Shown here: positions 33,753-40,865 of the stretch, piece by piece | How positions within the stretch are numbered: the stretch's first letter is position 1 | Layout: each line of letters opens with the position of its first letter | Source of the DNA: Pseudomonas frederiksbergensis | GTDB taxonomy: Bacteria; Pseudomonadota; Gammaproteobacteria; Pseudomonadales; Pseudomonadaceae | NCBI RefSeq assembly: GCF_017114915.1 | Contig: NZ_JAAUOE010000033.1 | Location: 1 to 64,000, forward strand | Direction of reading: 5' to 3' | DNA: 64,000 nucleotides | The notes under the pieces: generated by a model | Seen by the model: only the letters and a program-made list of their open reading frames with translations | What the model was told of the DNA's origin: nothing | Database searches by the model: none | Translations under genes and position numbers: made by a program

Positions 33753-34766
33753 TCAGTTGAACCAATTCCTCGGATTTATGCGCTGCCACCAATTGGGTGC
33801 ATTCCGGGGGACAGAGACGAAACCAGATAGCCATTTTTCGTAATCCTCGTCTTTCGGGATCCATCCTTCCTGACGCGCCCCTTCAAAGTCGAATCTTGAA
33901 ATTTCTGGCGGATCTCCCCTCAAGCGCGATTTAAAGCGTTGGTTGAGAATTTCGCCGTGGTCTCGCACGTCCTCGCAGAGCTTAATACAGAAGAAAATTA
34001 CGTCATCGGTGTACGTCGAAATGGCTTGTATGGATCCCCCGTACTCTTGGTTTGTATGTCCTTCTCCATAGCGTAAGCCTAGGTACATATGCTCAAGGGT
34101 AGCTCCCTCCGGAAACTGTTTGTTCTTAAAAACCTCAAGAAGCTCGTTTCGCATGGATAAGGCTCCATTCAAGTTTGCCACGGCATCAGTGAGTGCGGTT
34201 ACAGTGGAAATAGCCCGTCCCAAGGTAGACAGGCGGCTCAAGACGATTTCTTGAATAGTCGCTATAGGAGGTGATATTTCCTGTAAATACAAAAGGTTAG
34301 GGTTTATTACCAAAGGTGTGTTTGCTGCAATCTGACGGTTAAGAATTTTCTCTCTGTGCGCTTGATAATTTCTTTGATCTTCATCATAGGCCTCCTTTAA
34401 GCCCTTGATGTGCTGCTTTTTTAGAGCCAATGCGACACTCGCGGTCGCTATTGCGAGCACGATCACTGCATTTGTGTGATGAAATTCTTTTACTAACTCC
34501 TCTCGAAATTTGCCTTTTTCCGCGATGCGTTGCGCCGCTATTGCACCGGCGAAAGCCCCGGCTAACGAAGTGGTGAAGGCAGAATTCGCAAATCCCTTGA
34601 TGTTTTCCCATAGGGGGGACACAAGAGGGGAGAGCTCTGCGTATATGGAGGCAATGTTAGGCACGTACGAATATCTCACTGGAAGGTAGTGATGCGAGAG
34701 TAGCGATTCGATCGGTAGCGTTGGACTCGCGTGTCTACAGGGATAGCACTGCCAGTGTAGGCACAC
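33753..34766 (-). CDS. Two-TM protein with soluble C-terminal domain, unknown prophage cargo
   Basis: 337 aa from a GTG at 34766; GTG codons at 34676 and 34664 would remove a Cys/His-rich leader and may be the real start. Two hydrophobic helices (about 60-78 and 99-115) are separated by a charged helix and followed by a coiled region and a roughly 200-aa soluble domain (EISRFDFEGARQEGWIPKDEDYEKWLSGF near the end). Low GC, isolated, next to the attachment end: typical of prophage cargo. Membrane-anchored effectors of abortive defence often look like this, but no family is recognised. Confidence 0.65.
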   Translation of the reverse strand: MCLHWQCYPCRHASPTLPIESLLSHHYLPVRYSYVPNIASIYAELSPLVSPLWENIKGFANSAFTTSLAGAFAGAIAAQRIAEKGKFREELVKEFHHTNAVIVLAIATASVALALKKQHIKGLKEAYDEDQRNYQAHREKILNRQIAANTPLVINPNLLYLQEISPPIATIQEIVLSRLSTLGRAISTVTALTDAVANLNGALSMRNELLEVFKNKQFPEGATLEHMYLGLRYGEGHTNQEYGGSIQAISTYTDDVIFFCIKLCEDVRDHGEILNQRFKSRLRGDPPEISRFDFEGARQEGWIPKDEDYEKWLSGFVSVPRNAPNWWQRINPRNWFN

Positions 34767-34925
34767 TCTTCGAAAGCTACATACCCAACCTCATGAAAAT
34801 CATCGCTTTATTGAGATTGATTCTTAAGTTGGTGGTGGTCGTTTCAAAAAGAGCGATATCAGCTATACAGGGGTGCCAATGGGTCTGGAAGCCCCGGTTT
34901 TAAAGGCGTTTAGATATTACATGGC

Positions 34926-35131
34926 AAAGTAATATGAAGCGATATGAAAAGTAATATTTCCGCCAAACCCCCGGATTCATTGGGTTTTAAGGAATAGAAA
35001 TATAGCTTTATAGAAAGGTAATACTATCGCCTTCTTATCGCTAAAAGATCGCCTTTTCCTGAAACGGCTGGACGCCTTGATTCGCAAGGGGTGTAGCCGA
35101 TTTTCGGAGGGGATATTACTAATATTACTTT
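34926..35131. repeat. Cluster of AAAGTAATATT-type repeats near the right attachment site
   Basis: Related copies lie at 34926 (AAAGTAATATG), 34948 (AAAGTAATATT), 35014 (AAAGGTAATACT) on the plus strand and at 35112 (ATATTACT) and 35121 (AATATTACTTT) in inverse orientation. Five copies in 200 bp, inverted around the centre, exceed what an AT-rich stretch would give by chance. Candidates are binding sites for an excisionase/AlpA-type protein or a second set of integrase arms. Confidence 0.5.
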
Positions 35132-35218
35132 TTTTTCAGACCCCCACAGATTTTAGGATTGGCACCTATACGGGGGCTGGGGTCAGGCTGTGCAGCTGTT
35201 TGCGACTGGTTTAGATCA

Positions 35219-35240
35219 AACGTCCCCCAATACGGCCCCC
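35219..35240 (+). repeat. Paired CCCCC repeats beside tRNA-Gly, candidate integrase arm sites (right end)
   Basis: AACGTCCCCC at 35219 and TACGGCCCCC at 35231, 12 bp apart start to start. The left end has AATGTCCCCC and AACGTCCCCC 13 bp apart in the same orientation. One decamer is identical at the two ends. See the left-end entry. Confidence 0.45.
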
Positions 35241-35287
35241 AGCGGGGTGCGGTACAGGCTGAACACAGCTACAGGCCTTGAAATCAG

Positions 35288-35361
35288 TGGAGCGGGTGAA
35301 GGGAATCGAACCCTCGTTATCAGCTTGGGAAGCTGGAGTAATGCCATTATACGACACCCGC
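35288..35361 (-). tRNA. tRNA-Gly (anticodon TCC)
   Basis: Full cloverleaf on the minus strand: acceptor GCGGGTG pairs with CACCCGC, anticodon loop CTTCCCA with TCC, T arm GGGTTCGATTCCC, CCA encoded at the 3' end. Its 3' end points into the prophage, so this gene supplied the attB site and remains intact. Reads GGA codons. Confidence 0.97.
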
Positions 35362-35466
35362 TCAGAGCGGCTGACTTTGTACCAGATGTGGGCGCGGATT
35401 TGAAGTTTTTCTTTATGCGCGATGGCTTTAGCGCCGGGTGAAACACAAGCAGGGACCGCGTTGACG

Positions 35467-35539
35467 ATCATTCGCGGGCAAGCCTCGCGCCTACAGGAGT
35501 GCGTTCAACACAGTAGGGCGGGGCTTGCTCGCGATGACT
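35467..35539. repeat. REP-type inverted pair (REPIN-like) downstream of phaG
   Basis: ATCATTCGCGGGCAAGCCTCGC and an inverted, imperfect partner ending at 35539 surround a short spacer, the form of Pseudomonas REP doublets. Located just 3' of phaG, where it may act as a transcript end or mRNA stabiliser. Confidence 0.7.
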
Positions 35540-35544
35540 CTGTT

Positions 35545-36429
35545 TCAGATTGCCAATGCATGGTGGTCCTGGACGTAGTGGTAGCGCGGTCGGCTTTCGT
35601 GTTGCGTCGGTTTCAGGAAGCCCAGCAGTGCATTGCGGCTGTCTTGGCACGCAGTTTTATGTTCCATGTCGAGAAAGTGGCCGGTGGCCTGAAGGGTGGT
35701 GAAGGTGCTGCGCTCCACATGGCCAGCGAACAGCCTGGCATCTTCGGCGGCGGTGTACTCGTCCCATTCGCCGTTCATGAACAGCACCGGCACGTTGATT
35801 TTCTTTGCCGTGTTCAGATAGCAGTTACGGTCGCTGTTGAGCACGTCGCTGATGTGGAAATGCATCTGCCCGTATTCGTGTTCGGCCAACGAACTGACGT
35901 GACGGTGGTTGAAGCGTTTGAACAGCGAAGGCAGGTGTTTGCCGATGGTGCTGTTCACCAGATGGCCGACGCGGTCACCATCACGATTGCCGAGGTAATC
36001 GACACCGCGCTGAAGGTAGTCGAGCATGTGCTCGTTGACCACCGGCGAGAACGAACTGATCACAGCCTTTTCGATGCGCCGTGGCCGTTGGGCGAGGGCG
36101 ACGAGCGTGGCGGCGCCACCAAAGGAAAACGACAGCACGTGTTCGGCGGCGAAGTGGTCGATCAGCTCCAGGAGGATCTGCCCTTCGATTTCCTTGGTCA
36201 GCATTTTCTCATGCAGGTTGTGGGCCTTGGACTTGCCCGCGTAGGGCTGGTCGTAGCACACCACATTGAACTGCGGATAAAGGTTTTTCACGGTTTGGGC
36301 AAACGACGCAGTCGTGGACATCGAGCCGTTGACCAGAATGATGGTCTTTTCTGCGGCGTCTGCGCGATAGAACTCCGTGTAAACCCGATACTGACCCTGT
36401 ATATCCAGCACAGCGATTTCTGGCCTCAT
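35545..36429 (-). CDS. phaG: PhaG, (R)-3-hydroxyacyl-ACP:CoA transacylase / thioesterase (RhlA family)
   Basis: 294 aa, matching P. putida PhaG over its length: MRPEIAVLDIQGQYRVYTEF at the start, LSFSFGGAATLVALAQRPR (nucleophile elbow region), STIGKHLPSLFKRFN, NGEWDEYTAAEDARLF and ATGHFLDMEHKTAC (acid and His of the alpha/beta hydrolase). Links fatty-acid synthesis to medium-chain polyhydroxyalkanoate or HAA formation by moving 3-hydroxyacyl chains from ACP. AGGAG lies nine bases before the ATG. Monocistronic, between tRNA-Gly and rsuA. The paralogue RhlA has related activity; similarity favours PhaG. Confidence 0.9.
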   Translation of the reverse strand: MRPEIAVLDIQGQYRVYTEFYRADAAEKTIILVNGSMSTTASFAQTVKNLYPQFNVVCYDQPYAGKSKAHNLHEKMLTKEIEGQILLELIDHFAAEHVLSFSFGGAATLVALAQRPRRIEKAVISSFSPVVNEHMLDYLQRGVDYLGNRDGDRVGHLVNSTIGKHLPSLFKRFNHRHVSSLAEHEYGQMHFHISDVLNSDRNCYLNTAKKINVPVLFMNGEWDEYTAAEDARLFAGHVERSTFTTLQATGHFLDMEHKTACQDSRNALLGFLKPTQHESRPRYHYVQDHHALAI

Positions 36430-36745
36430 GACATAAGACTCCTGGCAAGCGGGTATGCGCGCAAATCAGATTGCACGAGCTTTGTGACAGGTAGGCATAC
36501 GCCTGGAATTTTTGAAGGCCCATGTCGATCCATTGCACGCTGGTCGACGGGTATTGTTATAAGCGGGCAGTTTGCCGGGGGAAGGCGGAACCTGAGGGTT
36601 CTCTGCCGGCAAAAAGTTTCTTAGAGTAGTTTTGGTGACTCGTCGGTCACGTTTCGCGCCGACGTCCTGATTCAAGCAGGGGTCACGTCATCGCGCAAGT
36701 ATCTTTCGAAAATTCTTCGACAACTTCTGCTGAGCGGTCGTCTGC
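36430..36745. promoter_or_regulatory. phaG upstream region
   Basis: 316 bp between the leftward rsuA and phaG genes. It should contain the phaG promoter and rsuA 3' end. I did not find a convincing sigma54 (GG-N10-GC) or AlgU (GAACTT-N16-TCTGA) element, nor a strong hairpin terminator for rsuA. No gene is supported here. Confidence 0.4.
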
Positions 36746-37438
36746 TTAGATCAATCGGATCTCTTCGACGCTCAGCGGCCGGTACTCGCCGGGCTTCAAC
36801 GCGTCGTCGAGCAGCAGCGGCCCCATGCGTTCGCGGTGCAGGCGCAACACCTTGTTGTCGAAGTGGCCGAACATCCGTTTTACCTGATGGTAGCGGCCCT
36901 CGACGATGCTCAGGCGCGCCGATTTTGCCCCGAGTACGACCAGCTCGGCAGGTTGGGTGATGAGGTCTTCGAAGGCGAAGTACAGGCCTTTGGCGAACGT
37001 GATCGCGTAGTCGGCGGTGATGTCCTGCTCTGTTTCGACGTAATAGACCTTGGGCAGTTTGGTCTGCGGTTGGGTCAGGCGTCGCGACCAGCTGCCATCG
37101 TTGGTGATCAGCATCAGGCCGGTGGTGTTGAAGTCCAGGCGACCGGCGATGTGCAGGTCATTCTTGTCCGGTTCATGGATCAGGTCGAGCACCGTCGGGT
37201 GTTGTGGGTCGCGGGTGGCACTGACGCAGCCGGGCGGTTTGTGCAGCATGAAGTAGCGGGCCGGTTTACCGAGCTGCAACACTTCGTCGTCGACTTCCAC
37301 GCGGCTGAACTCAAGCACCTCGGCATGAGGGTCGCTGACGATGGTTCCATCGACTCTCACGCGCTTTTCCACCAGCAACAGGCGTACCTGCTTACGGTTG
37401 AAGCGGGGCAGGTTGCTGAGGAAACGGTCAACACGCAT
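36746..37438 (-). CDS. rsuA: 16S rRNA pseudouridine(516) synthase RsuA
   Basis: 230 aa. N-terminal S4 RNA-binding domain (MRVDRFLSNLPRFNRKQVRLLLVEKRVRVDG) and the catalytic motif GRLDFNTTGLMLITNDG with the Asp, then GRYHQVKRMFGHFDNKV. Modifies U516 of 16S rRNA in the 530-loop region. Complete length for the family. The downstream gene is phaG on the same strand, 316 bp away. Confidence 0.93.
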   Translation of the reverse strand: MRVDRFLSNLPRFNRKQVRLLLVEKRVRVDGTIVSDPHAEVLEFSRVEVDDEVLQLGKPARYFMLHKPPGCVSATRDPQHPTVLDLIHEPDKNDLHIAGRLDFNTTGLMLITNDGSWSRRLTQPQTKLPKVYYVETEQDITADYAITFAKGLYFAFEDLITQPAELVVLGAKSARLSIVEGRYHQVKRMFGHFDNKVLRLHRERMGPLLLDDALKPGEYRPLSVEEIRLI

Positions 37439-37496
37439 GGCCAGGGTTCGGTTGGAAAGTTCGGTGGGAGGGTTCGGAGGGAGAGCGCTGCGTATC

Positions 37497-37715
37497 TTAC
37501 GTGATCGGCCCTACGGCTGCTTGCAACTGCGTTTCGACCCGGGCGCAGGTCGGGCACAGGCAGGACTTGTCGCGCAGCTCGGCGGGCAGCGCTTGGAGCA
37601 CCGCCGGATCGATGCTCACGCCGTAGCACCAGCAGGCACGATCGACAGTTCGCGGATCAGCCAGGCTGCAGTCGTTGGCGGCGCCGCAGGCCGGGCAGAG
37701 GTCAGGTTTATTCAT
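37497..37715 (-). CDS. Cysteine-rich CWC-family protein
   Basis: 72 aa from the ATG at 37715. CPACGAANDCSLADP, the CWC triplet (RACWCYGV) and CLCPTC give the metal-binding pattern of the CWC family (PF14375-type). Function unknown; probably a small zinc protein. It ends 58 bp before rsuA on the same strand. A longer frame to 37835 has no conserved sequence. Confidence 0.8.
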   Translation of the reverse strand: MNKPDLCPACGAANDCSLADPRTVDRACWCYGVSIDPAVLQALPAELRDKSCLCPTCARVETQLQAAVGPIT

Positions 37716-37903
37716 GGAGGGTATTCGGTTATGGCCGGTTTGCTTGGCCCGAGCTGCGCATGATCGGCCGACAAGCACCCGTGCGCAAGCCGGCGTCGGC
37801 TGGCCGCTGATCCGAAGGCCGACGCGGTCTGGCACTCGGTGCAGGTTTGAAAGTCCAAACAGGTGTGACTCGACTGCTGTTGCAGGTCTTTCAGGAGGCC
37901 TCC

Positions 37904-38143
37904 ATGTTCTGTCAAAAAAAGCTCCGCCAAATATTGCTCAGTGTGTTTTTTGGTTTGGGTCTGTCCGGGTGTTACTACTATGTAGGTGGTGCCGATGTTT
38001 ATCCGGCACCTTATTACTACCCCGGTTATTACTACTCGCCTTACTACTACGGCGGTCCGCGCTTCTACGGTGGCTATCGCTACTATTACTTCGGTGGTCC
38101 CCGTCATCACCATCGCGGCGGACACCATCGCGGGCACCGTTAA
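37904..38143 (+). CDS. Tyr/Gly/His-rich small lipoprotein, copy 1
   Basis: 79 aa with AGGAGG before the ATG at 37904. Lipobox LSGC (Cys23); the mature part is low-complexity Tyr/Pro/Gly with a His/Arg-rich end (HHHRGGHHRGHR). The first 12 residues and the ribosome binding site are nearly identical to those of the next gene, so the two are tandem duplicates that diverged in the mature part. Role unknown; the Tyr-rich repeats suggest a surface or envelope structural protein, the His-rich tail metal binding. Confidence 0.75.
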   Translation: MFCQKKLRQILLSVFFGLGLSGCYYYVGGADVYPAPYYYPGYYYSPYYYGGPRFYGGYRYYYFGGPRHHHRGGHHRGHR

Positions 38144-38158
38144 CCGGCTCACGAATAC

Positions 38159-38193
38159 AACGGCGCGTCCGGCTTGCGCGAGCGCCGTTTTCT
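38159..38193 (+). terminator. Hairpin between the two lipoprotein genes
   Basis: AACGGCGC / GCGCCGTT stem with a 15-base loop and a short TTTTC run, 15 bp after the first lipoprotein gene. Likely a weak rho-independent terminator or attenuator. Confidence 0.65.
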
Positions 38194-38355
38194 TTGGGGC
38201 AAGATGAAAAACCTTTCATCGGCTACTTGTTTCAACGTGTTGCGGAAACGCACCAGATCCCGATTTCACGGTCTGATATTTCGACAGTCGCCGAACCATT
38301 GACTGTCGCCTGCCAGCGTCGCTGGTATGGCTCACTCGCGGTCCAGGAGGCCGCC

Positions 38356-38832
38356 ATGCTCTGTCAAAAAAAACTCCACCAAATTCTGCTGATTGCTCTA
38401 TTAGGATTGTCTCTTGGTGCGTGCGTGCCCTATTCCGATGGAGGAGCCAGCTACTACCGTTCCGAGGTCTACACATCCCCAGCGCCGTATTACTCCGGTG
38501 GCGGGGCCTACTATTCCGATGGTGGTTATTACACGGCCCCGCGCCGGTATTACTCGCCCCCCGCACGGTATTACCAGCCATCGCCGCGTTATTACTACCA
38601 GCCGCGGGTTTATCAACCGGCACCGCGCTATTATGACTACCGTTACCAGAATCACGGATGGGACCGTCATGACCGCAGGGGTTGGGACGGCCATAACCGG
38701 GGCGGTTGGGACGGCCGGAACAGAGGCGGCCGGGACGATGGCTATCGAGGCCACAGTCGGCGGGATCATCGTGACGGAAGAGGCGATCACCGCGGTCGCG
38801 GCGATCACGATGGCCGAGGCGGCCGCTGGTAA
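38356..38832 (+). CDS. Tyr/Arg/Asp-rich lipoprotein, copy 2
   Basis: 158 aa with AGGAGG before the ATG at 38356. Lipobox LGAC (Cys23). The mature part has repeated SYY/PxRYY units (PRRYYSPPARYYQPSPRYYY) and a C-terminal RGGWDGRNRGGRDDGYRG repeat region. It shares the signal-peptide region with the gene 200 bp upstream. Composition suggests an extended outer-membrane-anchored protein. Function unknown. Confidence 0.75.
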   Translation: MLCQKKLHQILLIALLGLSLGACVPYSDGGASYYRSEVYTSPAPYYSGGGAYYSDGGYYTAPRRYYSPPARYYQPSPRYYYQPRVYQPAPRYYDYRYQNHGWDRHDRRGWDGHNRGGWDGRNRGGRDDGYRGHSRRDHRDGRGDHRGRGDHDGRGGRW

Positions 38833-38842
38833 GCCACTCATG

Positions 38843-38869
38843 AAAAACGGCGCATGAAGCGCCGTTTTT
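38843..38869. terminator. Bidirectional rho-independent terminator
   Basis: AAAAACGGCGC / GCGCCGTTTTT stem of 11 bp with a five-base loop, A run and T run on the two sides, in the gap of two convergent genes (lipoprotein copy 2 and the enoyl-CoA hydratase-family gene). Confidence 0.9.
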
Positions 38870-38880
38870 GTGCCCGGATT

Positions 38881-39993
38881 TCAGTATTCCGACAGATCCG
38901 CCAACGGATGCCGACCTTCCCAGACCTTGTGAAAATGCGCTTCCACCGCCGCCTCCGGCACCGTGTTGATATCCGGCCAGTGCCAGTGAGGTTTCTGGTC
39001 TTTGTCGATCAACCGCGCACGCACGCCCTCGCTGAATTCCGGATGACGGCAGCAATTGAGGCTCATGGTGTATTCCATCTGAAAGACTTGAGCTAGCGAC
39101 AGGTGCCGGGCGCGGGCGATCTGTTCCCAAACCAGATGAGCGGTCAGGGGCGAGCCTTCAATCATGGTGCAGGCCGCACGACTGAGCAGCGGGTCTTTAT
39201 GAACGCGTAGCGCACTGATGGCCTTCCAGGCACAACGAACGTCGCTGACATCCAGCAACTCGTCGATCTGCTGGCGTCGCGGCAGCCACTGCGCTTCGGG
39301 CATTTTTACGAGCGCTTCTTGTTGCAAGGCCTTGAGCAGGCTGTTGAGTTGCATGGCGGTCTGTTCCTGCCAGTTCAATTGCAGCAAACCTTCGATCAGG
39401 TCTTGCTGTTGTTGATCGAGCAAAAAGCGATCCGCGAGGTCCAGATCGATTGCATCGCGACCGTTCATCCGGGCGCCGGTCAGGCCGAGAAACAACCCGA
39501 GCTTGCCGGGCAGCCGCGACAGAAACCAGCTGGCGCCGACGTCCGGGTATAAGCCAATGCCGATCTCCGGCATCGCCAACCGGCTGCTTGGCGTGACAAT
39601 TCGAATGCTCGCCCCTTGCAACAGCCCCATGCCCCCGCCCAGCACATAACCATGACCCCAGCAGATCAACGGTTTGGGGTAGGTATGCAGGCTGAAGTCG
39701 AGGCGATATTCTGCCGCAAAGAAGTGGGCAGCCAACGGCGGTACTTCTCCGGGATGGGCGAGACACGCCTCCACCAGACTGCGTACCTCACCCCCGGCGC
39801 AAAAAGCCTTGGCGCCATGGCCGCGCAACAGCACGCAAACGATCTGTGGTTCCTTGGCCCAGGCGTCCAGTTGATCGCGCAAGGCGTTAATCATCGGCAA
39901 GGAGAGGGCGTTGAGGGACTTTTCGGCATCCAGGCTGGCGATGCCGATGCGTGCGCCATCGGTGCCGGTGAGTTCTTCGAAGTGCAGATTCAT
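38881..39993 (-). CDS. Enoyl-CoA hydratase/isomerase family, 3-hydroxyisobutyryl-CoA hydrolase-like
   Basis: 370 aa crotonase-fold protein: KSLNALSLPMINALRDQLDAW, GAKAFCAGGEVRSL (oxyanion hole), WGHGYVLGGGMGLLQGASIRIV, AMPEIGIGLYPDVGASWFLSRLPGKLGLFLGLTGARM. The EIGIGLYPDVGASWFLSRL block and the length of about 370 aa point to the HIBYL-CoA hydrolase branch (valine catabolism) rather than short hydratases. Monocistronic; no valine genes nearby, so the physiological substrate is open. Confidence 0.82.
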   Translation of the reverse strand: MNLHFEELTGTDGARIGIASLDAEKSLNALSLPMINALRDQLDAWAKEPQIVCVLLRGHGAKAFCAGGEVRSLVEACLAHPGEVPPLAAHFFAAEYRLDFSLHTYPKPLICWGHGYVLGGGMGLLQGASIRIVTPSSRLAMPEIGIGLYPDVGASWFLSRLPGKLGLFLGLTGARMNGRDAIDLDLADRFLLDQQQQDLIEGLLQLNWQEQTAMQLNSLLKALQQEALVKMPEAQWLPRRQQIDELLDVSDVRCAWKAISALRVHKDPLLSRAACTMIEGSPLTAHLVWEQIARARHLSLAQVFQMEYTMSLNCCRHPEFSEGVRARLIDKDQKPHWHWPDINTVPEAAVEAHFHKVWEGRHPLADLSEY

Positions 39994-40125
39994 CGTGACC
40001 TCGATCGGGAACTTGAGCGTTCAGTATGATCGCTCTATAGGAAAATGCCGGATCTGCGTCAGATCAATTGACAAGCGCGATGGGCTTTCCTAGGGTTCGC
40101 CCCATTGTTTTTGCCGGATGTAACC

Positions 40126-40818
40126 ATGACTGCTGACGACCGTATCAAACTCGAACCGAGCTGGAAGGAGGCACTGCGTGCCGAATTCGATCAGCCCTAC
40201 ATGGCAGAGTTGCGCACATTCCTGCAACAGGAGCGCGCGGCGGGCAAGGAGATCTATCCGCCGGGACCGTTGATCTTCAACGCGCTCAACTCCACGCCGC
40301 TGGACAAGGTCAAGGTGGTCATCCTCGGGCAGGATCCTTACCACGGCCCGGGTCAGGCTCATGGGTTGTGCTTCTCGGTGCAACCGGGCGTACCGGCGCC
40401 GCCGTCGCTGGTGAATATCTATAAAGAGTTGAAGCGCGACCTGAACATCGATATGCCCAATCACGGTTACCTGCAGAGTTGGGCGGAACAGGGCGTGTTG
40501 ATGCTCAACACCACCATGACCGTGGAGCGTGCGAATGCCAACGCCCATGCGGGCAAGGGCTGGCAGCACTTTACCGACCGGATTATCGAAGTGGTCAGCG
40601 AGCACCAGCCACATCTGGTGTTCCTGTTGTGGGGGGCGCATGCCCAGAGCAAGCAGAAACTGATCGACGCCACTAAACACCTGGTGCTGACGTCGGTCCA
40701 CCCGTCGCCGCTGTCCGCCTATCGCGGCTTCCTTGGGTGCGGGCACTTCAGCCGGGCGAACAAGTTTCTGGAACAGAATGGCGAGACGCCGATCGAGTGG
40801 CGGTTGCCGCCGGTTTGA
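40126..40818 (+). CDS. ung: Uracil-DNA glycosylase
   Basis: 230 aa. Water-activating loop GQDPYHGPGQAHG with D70, LMLNTTMTVERANANAHAGKGW, and the HPSPLSAYRGFLGCGHF leucine loop with its His, all family-1 UDG signatures. Removes uracil from DNA in base excision repair. Start at 40126 is chosen over 40105 since UDG homologues begin near TADDRIKLEPSWK. Confidence 0.97.
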   Translation: MTADDRIKLEPSWKEALRAEFDQPYMAELRTFLQQERAAGKEIYPPGPLIFNALNSTPLDKVKVVILGQDPYHGPGQAHGLCFSVQPGVPAPPSLVNIYKELKRDLNIDMPNHGYLQSWAEQGVLMLNTTMTVERANANAHAGKGWQHFTDRIIEVVSEHQPHLVFLLWGAHAQSKQKLIDATKHLVLTSVHPSPLSAYRGFLGCGHFSRANKFLEQNGETPIEWRLPPV

Positions 40819-40829
40819 TGCGCTGAAAT

Positions 40830-40860
40830 GATCGTTCCCATGCAGAGCGTGGGAACGATC
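40830..40860. terminator. Inverted repeat between convergent ung and abrB-like genes
   Basis: GATCGTTCCCA and TGGGAACGATC, 11 bp perfect arms with a nine-base loop. No T run, so it may be a small dispersed Pseudomonas repeat (variants around CGTTCCCACGC are common) serving as a transcript boundary. Confidence 0.6.
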
Positions 40861-40865
40861 ACGGA

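Larger units (their letters stand above)
34767..35287. other. Right-end non-coding region of the prophage
   Basis: About 520 bp without a credible gene between the cargo gene and tRNA-Gly. Content is AT-rich in 34900-35140 with repeated AAAGTAATATT elements, then GC-rich near the tRNA with the paired CCCCC repeats. Probably the attachment-site arm region plus the promoter of the leftward cargo gene. Confidence 0.6.
1..35291. mobile_element. P2/HP1-type temperate myophage prophage at tRNA-Gly (left end outside window)
   Basis: A contiguous phage block runs from a tyrosine integrase at the left to the 3' end of tRNA-Gly at the right. It contains immunity, replication, head, lysis, contractile-tail and adhesin modules in P2-like order with HP1-type sheath, tube and baseplate proteins. 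No copy of the tRNA 3' end is visible in positions 1-149, so attL must lie left of the window. Paired CCCCC-containing repeats occur in the same orientation at both ends (125-147 and 35219-35240), supporting these as the element's ends. Accessory genes sit just inside both ends. The exact core site cannot be defined from this window. Confidence 0.9.

Noticed and set aside
35160..35290. Remnant of a second integrase next to the tRNA
   Set aside because: The GC-rich repeats resemble the sequence before int, but no integrase coding sequence is present; arm sites explain it better.
36430..36745. sigma54 or AlgU promoter for phaG
   Set aside because: Only partial matches (one half of each element) were found, so none is reported as a feature.
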